DNA from: Marinobacter maroccanus
Lineage (GTDB): Bacteria; Pseudomonadota; Gammaproteobacteria; Pseudomonadales; Oleiphilaceae
Assembly (NCBI RefSeq): GCF_002933275.1
Contig: NZ_PSSX01000004.1
Span: 1 to 64,000 of the forward strand
Direction of reading: 5' to 3'
DNA: 64,000 nucleotides
Below the pieces are notes generated by a model that was given only the letters and a program-made list of their open reading frames with translations, was not told the origin of the DNA and did no database searches. The first letter of the stretch is position 1; each line of letters begins with the position of its first letter. The translations under genes and the position numbers were made by a program. Positions 27,279 to 34,966 of the stretch are shown here, piece after piece.

Positions 27279-28307
27279 ATGGATTCCATAACCCAGGCCG
27301 CCCTGGGCGCCTCCCTGGCCGGCGCCGTCGCCGGCAAGGCCCTTGGCCGCTCGGTTTTGCTGACGGGCGCTGTGCTGGGCACATTGCCGGACCTGGATGT
27401 GGTCATCGATTACGGAACAGCGGTGGCCAATTTCACCCAGCACCGGGGGTTCAGCCACTCACTGTTCATTCTTGCACCCCTTGCGGTGGCCCTCGCCTGG
27501 TTACTCTGGCGCTGGAAACCGCAACTGGGTTTCCAGCGATGGCTCGCCCTGACCGGCCTGATCCTGATCACCCACCCGCTGCTGGACGCCTTTACCACCT
27601 ATGGCACCCAGCTGTTCTGGCCCATCGGGCCACCCGTGGCCATCAGCAGCATCTTTATAATCGATCCGCTCTATACCCTGCCCCTGCTTGCCGGTTGCCT
27701 GTTTTTCTTGGCCCGGCCGCCGGCTAAATCAGCGATATTTGCGGGACTGGCCCTGTCCACCCTGTACCTGGGCTGGAGTGTCCTGGCCCAACAGGTCATT
27801 ACCCAACGTGTGCAACCGGCACTCGCAGAAGCCGGGCTTGAAAACCCCGATCTGCTGGTTCAACCCATGCCATTCAACACCCTGCTGTGGCGCGCCACGG
27901 CTCTGCAGGGTGATCAGCGGGTAGAGATTGTTACCGGCTTCCTGGACGGTGATACACCCTTGAATCTTGAATATTTTCCACGCCGCCCGGATCTGGCGAA
28001 GGCTGTGTCGGACCTGCCCGAGGCCCAGCGCCTGGAATGGTTTACCCGGGGCTTCCTGGATTACGACCAGGTCGGCGACCGCATCACGGCCACCGACATC
28101 CGGCTGGGCATCCCTGGCGCTCATCCTTTTACCTTTGTTCTGGCAACCCGGAATGGCAGCGGCATTGATCCCACAGCCAGCTTCCGGACCCCGCGCCCCG
28201 ATGTGAACACCGAAGCACTGGCTTTGCTCTGGTCCCGGATGACTGGAGAGACCCCGGTGCTCTGCCTGGCCAGCCTGAGTTCGCCGGCACCGGGACAGCG
28301 CTGCTGA
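27279..28307 (+). CDS. Membrane-bound metal-dependent hydrolase (YdjM/DUF457 family)
   Basis: A 342-residue protein. The start MDSITQAALGASLAGAVAG and TLPDLDVVIDYG, then FTQHRGFSHSLF and THPLLDAFTTYGTQLFWP, carry the conserved Asp/His residues of the DUF457/YdjM family. Four or five transmembrane helices lie between residues 15 and 180. The C-terminal half (about 190-335) is soluble and probably periplasmic. Family members are annotated as metal-dependent hydrolases; the substrate is unknown. It ends 5 bases before rsuA and may be co-transcribed with it. Confidence 0.85.
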   Translation: MDSITQAALGASLAGAVAGKALGRSVLLTGAVLGTLPDLDVVIDYGTAVANFTQHRGFSHSLFILAPLAVALAWLLWRWKPQLGFQRWLALTGLILITHPLLDAFTTYGTQLFWPIGPPVAISSIFIIDPLYTLPLLAGCLFFLARPPAKSAIFAGLALSTLYLGWSVLAQQVITQRVQPALAEAGLENPDLLVQPMPFNTLLWRATALQGDQRVEIVTGFLDGDTPLNLEYFPRRPDLAKAVSDLPEAQRLEWFTRGFLDYDQVGDRITATDIRLGIPGAHPFTFVLATRNGSGIDPTASFRTPRPDVNTEALALLWSRMTGETPVLCLASLSSPAPGQRC

Positions 28308-28312
28308 ATACC

Positions 28313-29005
28313 ATGCGACTGGACCAGTTTATTGCCAACAGTACCGAGCTCTCCCGAAAGGAGGCCAAACGGGCCATCAGCCGCGGGGAGGTAACGGTTA
28401 ATGAGCAAACTTGTAAAAGCGCCAACACCCAGTTGGCCGGCTCGGAACGGGTGACCTTGTCGGGCACCCTGCTGAACCTGCCGGGCGAGCGCTACCTGAT
28501 GATGAACAAGCCGGCTGGCGTGGTGAGTGCGACAACCGACAGTAATCACCCAACGGCGCTGGATCTGTTGCCTGCAGATATCACCCGAAACCTCCACATT
28601 GCCGGTCGCCTGGACGCAGACACCACCGGTTTGCTGTTGCTCACCACCGATGGCCATTGGTCCCACCGGGTCACCTCACCGCGAACTGATTGCCCCAAAA
28701 CCTACCGGGTAACGCTGAGCGAACCACTGACCGACGCAGCGGCACAACAACTGGAACGTGGGGTGGATTTACACAACGACCCGAAGCCAACTCGGCCGGC
28801 CCGGGTGAGGGCTGTGGAAGAGCGGATCATTGAGCTTACGATTTCGGAGGGGCGATACCATCAGGTCAAGCGGATGCTGGCAGCGGTTGGCAATCACGTC
28901 GAGGCGCTGCATCGACTGCGTATCGGTCAGGTTGAATTGGATACAGCGTTAAGACCCGGTGAATACCGGGAACTGACCTGCCAGGAAAAAGACAGCCTGG
29001 CCTGA
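28313..29005 (+). CDS. rsuA: 16S rRNA pseudouridine synthase (RsuA family)
   Basis: A 230-residue enzyme with an N-terminal S4 RNA-binding domain (residues 1-50; RLDQFIANSTELSRKEAKRAI) and the pseudouridine synthase domain. The catalytic Asp101 is in AGRLDADTTGLLLLT. The closing segment is EGRYHQVKRMLAAVGNHVEALHRLRIG. The short RsuA-type architecture suggests modification of U516 in 16S rRNA; RluE/RluF-like specificity cannot be excluded. It ends 2 bases from the stop of the convergent asparaginase-like gene. Confidence 0.9.
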   Translation: MRLDQFIANSTELSRKEAKRAISRGEVTVNEQTCKSANTQLAGSERVTLSGTLLNLPGERYLMMNKPAGVVSATTDSNHPTALDLLPADITRNLHIAGRLDADTTGLLLLTTDGHWSHRVTSPRTDCPKTYRVTLSEPLTDAAAQQLERGVDLHNDPKPTRPARVRAVEERIIELTISEGRYHQVKRMLAAVGNHVEALHRLRIGQVELDTALRPGEYRELTCQEKDSLA

Positions 29006-29007
29006 GC

Positions 29008-29487
29008 TCAGGTCCGTTCGAAACGTTGCGCCTGCAGGTTCTTGCGCACTGCCCCGGCTTCGAATACTTCGCCATTCATGGCGATATAGACCCCCGGCGG
29101 CAGCAACTGCACCGCGGCCCAGGCAAACCCGACGTTGAACACCGCATCGGTACGGCGCATGCGGGCCGGCTGCATGGCGCCGGTCAGTACAATGGTCTTG
29201 TCCTTGAGGCTGGCCAACACCGCGGCCGTATCCGCCATGGTATCGGTACCGTGGGTAATAACGATGCGGTCACAATCGCATTCCCTGGCTGCCGCCAGTA
29301 CCCGTTGGCGATCCTCATCGTTCATCTCGAGACTGTCCTTGCGCATCAGTTCCCGCAGGCGATAGCCCTCATGGATATTGGATTCCGAAAGCAGCTCCGG
29401 CACCAGGCTGTGCCCCACCTCGAATTCGCTGTTGGCATCGAAGTACACCTTGTCGATGGTGCCACCGGTGGTGAAAATCTGGATCAT
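29008..29487 (-). CDS. Asparaginase-domain protein, N-terminal domain only
   Basis: A 159-residue protein that matches only the N-terminal catalytic domain of L-asparaginases, which are normally 320-350 residues. TTGGTIDKVYF (residues 6-16) carries the nucleophile Thr, and VITHGTDTMADTA (about 76-88) carries the second Thr-Asp pair. KTIVLTGAMQPARMRRTDAVFNVGFA follows. The C-terminal domain that completes the active site by dimer contacts is absent, yet the frame is intact and ends cleanly, so this is a short family form rather than a visible truncation. Activity and substrate are uncertain. Confidence 0.82.
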   Translation of the reverse strand: MIQIFTTGGTIDKVYFDANSEFEVGHSLVPELLSESNIHEGYRLRELMRKDSLEMNDEDRQRVLAAARECDCDRIVITHGTDTMADTAAVLASLKDKTIVLTGAMQPARMRRTDAVFNVGFAWAAVQLLPPGVYIAMNGEVFEAGAVRKNLQAQRFERT

Positions 29488-29506
29488 GGCGGGATTCCTT
29501 TCAGGG

Positions 29507-30457
29507 TCAGTTCACACTGACCGTGTTGTTGCCTGCGGTCGCGTAGGCCGCGTTCTTTTCCTGTTCGTAGCGCCGCGCCGCAGCAGCCACGGAACCCCGG
29601 GCTCCGGTATCAAGCCAGCGTTTGATCCGTCCGGCATCGCCCATGGGCGAGCGGGTACCGAGGGAATCCAGCAGAACGGTAACCACTTCCTTGCCGTTCA
29701 TCTTCGAGACCATCACCAGGCAACGACCAGCCTCGGAGAGATAGCCGGTTTTGCTCAGGGCCACACCCCAACTATCGCGGTGAACCAGGGCGTTGGTGTT
29801 TCCAAACGACAGGCTGTAACGGGGTTGACGGAACTGCCCACGGAAATAACCGGTGGTGGAGTATTCCCGGATTTCCGGATAGTCAGCCGCAGCGTTTACC
29901 AGCTTCACAAGATCTGCTGCGGTTGAAAGATTCTCCGACGACAGCCCGGTGGGATCAACAAACCGGGTGCCGGTCATTCCCAGAGCCACGGCCTTGGCGT
30001 TCATCGCCTCAATAAAGGCGCCGAATCCGCCCGGGTGGCTGCGGGCCAGGGTGTAGGCGGCAAAATTCTCGGAGGACATCAGCGCAATGCGTAGTACGTC
30101 TTTGCGACGCATCTCTGAATCAATGCGGATGCGGCTATAGGCATTGGCGGCGGCGGGCGTATGCCGCTCATGAAAGGTCAGCCATTCATCCAGCGGCTCG
30201 CCGGATTCCAGCACAACCAACGCGGTCATGACCTTGGTGACAGAGGCAATGGGTACGGATCGATCGGCATTCTTGCCGAAAATCAGCTCATTATCACCGG
30301 CCACGGCAACCGCAGCATTCACCGACGCCAGGTTTGGGCCAGCTTCCCTCGAAGACCCCGATGCGCTGACTGATGCCTCCTGCTGGTGGGCCAGGGAAAC
30401 CCCGGGCAGCAGCGCCAGCAAAAACACCCAACCAATGGCCATACTCCGGATACCCAT
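29507..30457 (-). CDS. pbpG: D-alanyl-D-alanine endopeptidase (PBP7)
   Basis: A 316-residue low-molecular-mass penicillin-binding protein with a signal peptide (residues 1-23, ending SLAH). The serine active site is SVTK (72-75) in VPIASVTKVMTALVVLE, the second motif is SEN in LMSSENFAAYTLA, and KTG is in ALSKTGYLSEAGRCLVM. It cleaves D-Ala-meso-DAP cross-links in periplasmic peptidoglycan during remodelling. It ends 19 bases upstream of the asparaginase-like gene on the same strand. Confidence 0.93.
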   Translation of the reverse strand: MGIRSMAIGWVFLLALLPGVSLAHQQEASVSASGSSREAGPNLASVNAAVAVAGDNELIFGKNADRSVPIASVTKVMTALVVLESGEPLDEWLTFHERHTPAAANAYSRIRIDSEMRRKDVLRIALMSSENFAAYTLARSHPGGFGAFIEAMNAKAVALGMTGTRFVDPTGLSSENLSTAADLVKLVNAAADYPEIREYSTTGYFRGQFRQPRYSLSFGNTNALVHRDSWGVALSKTGYLSEAGRCLVMVSKMNGKEVVTVLLDSLGTRSPMGDAGRIKRWLDTGARGSVAAAARRYEQEKNAAYATAGNNTVSVN

Positions 30458-30546
30458 ACCTCAAAGCCTCTTTTCTTATTTCCTGTCCGGGCAATGACTG
30501 CCTCGCCAGCGGCGGATTATAGCAGCGATTGCCCGGTATCATCAGA

Positions 30547-32235
30547 TCATGGCAGATCGGTAATGGCCCCGTTGGATGCGGAACTTACGGTACGGGCATA
30601 TTTGGCCAGGACGCCCCGGGTAAATCGTGGAGGCGGAGTCTGCCAGGCCTGGCGCCGGCGCGCCAGCTCTTCATCGGAGACATCCAGCTCAATCCGGTTG
30701 CTGACGGCATCAATGGTGATGGTGTCGCCATCCTCAACCAGCGCAATGGGACCACCTTCGGCCGCCTCCGGTGTGATATGGCCTACCACAAACCCGTGGC
30801 TGCCACCGGAAAACCGACCATCGGTGATTAATGCCACGTCGCTACCCAGGCCCTTACCCATAATGGCGGAGGTGGGGCTGAGCATCTCCCGCATACCCGG
30901 GCCGCCTTTGGGACCTTCATAGCGGATAACCAGCACATCGCCGGCCACAACCGTGCCGTCCAGAATTCGCTCCTGGGCCTCTTCTTCCGAATGGAATACC
31001 CGGGCTCGACCGGTGAAGTGTGTGCCTTCCTTGCCGGTGATCTTGGCCACCGCGCCGGTGGGCGACAGGTTTCCAAACAGAATGCGCAGATGGCTGTCCG
31101 CCTTGATCGGATTATCAAAGGCATGAATGATGTCCTGCCCCTCCGGATAGGGCGCCACATCGGCCAGGTTCTCCGCCAGGGTCTGGCCGGTTACGGTCAG
31201 GCAATCACCGTGCAGTAGCCCCCTGTCCAACAGCATCTTCATCAGCGGCTGAATACCGCCAATGGCGACCAGCTCCGACATCATGTAATGGCCACTCGGG
31301 CGCAAATCCGCCAGCACCGGCACCCGCTTGCCAATCTCGACAAAATCTTCCAGTTTCAGGTTCACACCGACCGTGCTGGCCATGGCCAACAGGTGCAGCA
31401 CCGCATTGGTGGAGCCACCCAGGGCGATCACTACCGTGATGGCATTCTCAAAGGCTTTACGGGTCATGATGTCGCTGGGCTTGATGTCTTTCTCCAGCAG
31501 ATTCAGCACTGCGGCCCCGGCACCACGACAATCTGCCGCCTTGGTGTCTGACACCGCATTCTGGGCCGAGCTGCCCGGCAGGCTCATGCCCATGGCCTCA
31601 ATGGCCGACGCCATGGTGTTGGCGGTATACATGCCGCCACAGGAGCCCGGCCCGGGGATCGCGGTTTCCTCAATCTGCTTGACCTCAATCAGGTCCAGGT
31701 CACCTAGGGCATGGGCACCCACGGCCTCGAAAACGGAGATGATATCGGTATGGTTCTCACCGGGCATAATGGTGCCACCGTAGACAAATACCGAAGGCCG
31801 GTTCAGGCGAGCCAGCCCCATCATGCAGCCGGGCATATTCTTGTCGCAGCCACCAATGGCCACCAGGCCATCGAATCCTTCACAGCCGGCAACGGTTTCA
31901 ATGGAATCGGCGATCACCTCCCGGGACACCAGGGAGTACTTCATACCCTCGGTACCATTGGCAATACCGTCCGATACCGTGATGGTATTGAAGATCAGCG
32001 ATTTGCCGCCGGCCTCATCAGCGCCGGCGGCCGACTCTTCGGCCAACTGATTGATGTGCATATTGCAGGGCGTAAGGTTACTCCACGTAGACGCAATACC
32101 GATCTGGGGCTTTTTGAAATCCTCATCGGTAAACCCGACCGCACGAAGCATGGCGCGACTGGCGGATTTGCCAATGCCATCGACCACCGGTGCCGAATAT
32201 TTCCGGCGCTTGTCCTGATTCTTGTCTTGCGTCAT
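30547..32235 (-). CDS. ilvD: Dihydroxy-acid dehydratase
   Basis: A 562-residue IlvD/Edd-family enzyme of valine/isoleucine synthesis, which dehydrates 2,3-dihydroxy-3-methylvalerate or -isovalerate to the 2-keto acid. The Fe-S ligands are visible in [28 protein letters not shown] and [16 protein letters not shown]. The C-terminal [20 protein letters not shown] is a family hallmark. The ATG at 32235 has AAGGAGA 7 bases upstream; an upstream in-frame extension to 32289 lacks support. The start faces the palindromic repeat and the divergent phosphoketolase-family gene. No leader peptide or attenuator for branched-chain amino acids was seen. Confidence 0.95.
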   Translation of the reverse strand: MTQDKNQDKRRKYSAPVVDGIGKSASRAMLRAVGFTDEDFKKPQIGIASTWSNLTPCNMHINQLAEESAAGADEAGGKSLIFNTITVSDGIANGTEGMKYSLVSREVIADSIETVAGCEGFDGLVAIGGCDKNMPGCMMGLARLNRPSVFVYGGTIMPGENHTDIISVFEAVGAHALGDLDLIEVKQIEETAIPGPGSCGGMYTANTMASAIEAMGMSLPGSSAQNAVSDTKAADCRGAGAAVLNLLEKDIKPSDIMTRKAFENAITVVIALGGSTNAVLHLLAMASTVGVNLKLEDFVEIGKRVPVLADLRPSGHYMMSELVAIGGIQPLMKMLLDRGLLHGDCLTVTGQTLAENLADVAPYPEGQDIIHAFDNPIKADSHLRILFGNLSPTGAVAKITGKEGTHFTGRARVFHSEEEAQERILDGTVVAGDVLVIRYEGPKGGPGMREMLSPTSAIMGKGLGSDVALITDGRFSGGSHGFVVGHITPEAAEGGPIALVEDGDTITIDAVSNRIELDVSDEELARRRQAWQTPPPRFTRGVLAKYARTVSSASNGAITDLP

Positions 32236-32321
32236 GGGAGTCTCCTTTACAGATGGCTTATCGGAACAGACTCTCAGAAACCATGGCATTCGGCAATGGG
32301 AGGTCTAATCCAAGCTCTGGT

Positions 32322-32432
32322 GCAGGCCGGAGGGTAGCCCTCGCCAAAATCGTGCGGAGCCATGGATGGCGGAGCCGAGCGTACAGGGATGTATTCACAG
32401 CGTATTTTGGCGAGGGCTACCCTCCGGCCTGC
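32322..32432. repeat. Long palindromic intergenic repeat, copy 2 (shared core, private arms)
   Basis: Arms 32322-32350 and 32404-32432 are a perfect 29-bp inverted repeat enclosing 53 bases that begin CGTGCGGAGCCATGGATGGC. That core is shared with the repeat at 11217-11274, but the arms are unrelated to that copy. This one lies in the 313-base divergent gap between ilvD and a phosphoketolase-family gene, where a terminator role for either neighbour makes little sense. Apart from the repeat, I see no clear promoter in this gap. Confidence 0.8.
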
Positions 32433-32548
32433 GATCGCGGGGCAAATCGCTTCAAAGAAAAGATGTATTTCCGACTGACCTGCATCAATGGCATTAGCCA
32501 AAGGTGGTTTTAAAATCCACTGACACACTGACACCATGGAAGCACCTC

Positions 32549-34966
32549 ATGCCATCGCCCATTCAAACAGCACCGGTGGATCACACCGCGTCAGACTGCC
32601 CGGATTACCGGCGCTGGTGCGACGGCTATGGCGTCATCCAGCACAACGAAACCACAAAACATCAGGCCAGGATGCTGGCAGAGCACCTGGTTGCCGCCGG
32701 GCACCAGCCGGACGCTGCCACCGTTTATCGCAGGCTTGCCGATCTGGACCGGCTGACCAGCGCCGGGCTGTGGCTGGTGGTTCATATGACTTATGCCCGA
32801 AAGGTCGATGTCTCCGGTCAGCCCCTGGCGCCTCAGGATTTCAAAACCAATCCGGAAGGCCACACCGGCGGCGCACTGAACATGGTGCCGGCTTATGCCG
32901 GCTATCTGGCCCTGAACAATCTGACCGGGCGCACACGCAGCTGGCTGATGGGCCAGGGGCACTGCGTGGCAGCTGTGGATGCCCTGAATGTTCTCACCGG
33001 AAACCTGCATCCGGAACAGGCGGAGCGTTACCGCGGGCCTGACGGGCTCTCCACTCTGGTGGCCGATTTCTACAGTTACCGGCAGAAGCCGGACGGCACC
33101 ATGGCCGCCCCCCTAGGCAGCCATGTCAATCCACACACCGCCGGCGGCATTCTGGAAGGGGGTTACCTGGGCTTTGCCGAACTCCAATATGCCCACATGC
33201 CCCTGCCCGGCGAATCTCTGGTCGCCTTTCTTTCAGACGGCGCCGCCGAAGAGCAGCGCGGCAGCGACTGGATCCCACGCTGGTGGCGCGCCGAGGATTG
33301 CGGAGCCGTCATGCCGGTCATGATTGCCAACGGTCGTCGAATCGAACAGCGCACGGAGCTGGGTACTCGCGAGGGCCTTGAACGTTTTGAAGCACACCTT
33401 GAGCACAGGGGGTTCGTACCCTTCCGTTTTGACGGCCGGGATCCTGCAGCCTTTGTCTGTGCCCTGTATGAAATGGAGCAGGCCCTTGCCACCAATGGCG
33501 AGGCCGCACTCCGGGGCGAAAGCAGCTATCCCGTTCGGGTGCCCTATGGCATTGCGGAGACCACCAAGGGGTATGGTTTCTTTGGCGCCAGCAGCAATGC
33601 GGCCCACAACCTGCCACTGCCCGGAAACCCGCGCATGGACGCCCGGGCCAGGGAGCTGTTTAACGAACATGCAGCCAGATTGTGGGTAGCTCCCAATCAA
33701 CTTCAGAGCTGTGTCGCTCAACTGAACCAGCACGCCGCGCAATCACGCCCCCTGGAGCGGGATCATGCCCTCGCGACCCGTAATCCGCCGGATCCCGTGA
33801 TCCCCCGGCTACCGGCTAATTCTGACCGCACGTCGCCTATGAAAGCCGTGGATGATTTTTTCCGGGCTTTGGTGGCAAAAAACCCCGGACTCAGGGCGCG
33901 AGTGGGCAATCCGGACGAGCTGGCAAGCAACCGGCTCGGCGGCGTCCTGGACGATCTGAAGCACCGGGTAAACGATCCCGAGAGCGACCAGGAATCGGTC
34001 CATGGCAGGATCATCACCGCGCTCAATGAAGAAGCCGTGGTATCGGCCTGCCTGGCCAACAAGGCGGGGCTGAATCTGGTAGCCAGCTATGAGGCTTTCT
34101 GCGTAAAGATGCTCGGTGCCATCCGCCAGGAGCTGATTTTTGCCCGGCACCAGAAAGAAGTGGGCCGACCGGCGCGCTGGCTTGGCCTGCCGGTTATTGC
34201 CACCTCACATACCTGGGAGAACGGCAAGAACGAGCAATCCCACCAGGACACCACCTTCTGCGAGAGCATGCTCGCGGAAATGAACGACGTATCCAGGGTC
34301 CTGTTTCCGGCAGACTACAACAGCACCCTGGCGACGCTGCCATCGGTATTCAGTGAAAGGGGCAAGATCACCTGTATGGTGATCCCGAAACGGGAGCGCC
34401 CCTGTGTCTTTGACACACGGGAAGCAGAACAGTTGGCCAGGCATGGTGCCCTGGTGGTGGACGAAGACACCTCCCCTGGCGAGCCCTTGCTGCTCATGGC
34501 CAATGGCGCCTATCAGTTATCCGAAGCCATACGGGCATGTGAACGCCTGCGGGAGACCGGCACACCCTTCCGGCTGGTCTACATCCAGGAGCCCGGCCGA
34601 TTCCGCCAGCCAAGAGACACGATGGAAGCCCAGGTCTGCCTGTCGGAATTCGAGAGGGAACGCCTGTGCCCCCATCGCATTCACCGACGGGTTGCTCTCA
34701 CGCACATGCGCCCTGAGGTATTCCGGGGCCATCTCTCTCCCCTGTTCCCGGAACCCTCACAGGCCCGGGTTCTGGGTTACATCAACCGCGGTGGCACCCT
34801 GAATGAAGCCGGCATGCTGTTCGCCAACGGATGTTCCTGGGGCCATGCCCTGGCCGCCTGTGCCAGCGTCATGGACAAGCCACCAGGAGAGTGGCTTTCC
34901 AGTGCCGAGCTGGCGGCGGTGGAGGGTCGGGGCGATCCGGCGGTAATTACCCGGGGCCTGCCCTGA
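32549..34966 (+). CDS. Phosphoketolase-family thiamine-diphosphate enzyme
   Basis: An 805-residue protein related to D-xylulose-5-phosphate phosphoketolases. GHTGGALNMVPAYAGYLALN and MGQGHCVAAVDALNVL form the first TPP region, and HTAGGILEGGYLGFAELQYA parallels the family PGSIHEGGELGYSLSHA. FLSDGAAEEQRGSDW is the GDGE-like metal motif with Ser-Asp-Gly. It diverges from standard Xfp, and some databases name this branch xylulose-5-phosphate 3-epimerase, so the reaction is uncertain: phosphoketolase cleavage to acetyl phosphate or an epimerase. The ATG at 32549 has GGAAG 7 bases upstream. No acetate kinase or pentose gene is nearby. It overlaps the end of the convergent P-ATPase by 20 bases. Confidence 0.75.
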   Translation: MPSPIQTAPVDHTASDCPDYRRWCDGYGVIQHNETTKHQARMLAEHLVAAGHQPDAATVYRRLADLDRLTSAGLWLVVHMTYARKVDVSGQPLAPQDFKTNPEGHTGGALNMVPAYAGYLALNNLTGRTRSWLMGQGHCVAAVDALNVLTGNLHPEQAERYRGPDGLSTLVADFYSYRQKPDGTMAAPLGSHVNPHTAGGILEGGYLGFAELQYAHMPLPGESLVAFLSDGAAEEQRGSDWIPRWWRAEDCGAVMPVMIANGRRIEQRTELGTREGLERFEAHLEHRGFVPFRFDGRDPAAFVCALYEMEQALATNGEAALRGESSYPVRVPYGIAETTKGYGFFGASSNAAHNLPLPGNPRMDARARELFNEHAARLWVAPNQLQSCVAQLNQHAAQSRPLERDHALATRNPPDPVIPRLPANSDRTSPMKAVDDFFRALVAKNPGLRARVGNPDELASNRLGGVLDDLKHRVNDPESDQESVHGRIITALNEEAVVSACLANKAGLNLVASYEAFCVKMLGAIRQELIFARHQKEVGRPARWLGLPVIATSHTWENGKNEQSHQDTTFCESMLAEMNDVSRVLFPADYNSTLATLPSVFSERGKITCMVIPKRERPCVFDTREAEQLARHGALVVDEDTSPGEPLLLMANGAYQLSEAIRACERLRETGTPFRLVYIQEPGRFRQPRDTMEAQVCLSEFERERLCPHRIHRRVALTHMRPEVFRGHLSPLFPEPSQARVLGYINRGGTLNEAGMLFANGCSWGHALAACASVMDKPPGEWLSSAELAAVEGRGDPAVITRGLP

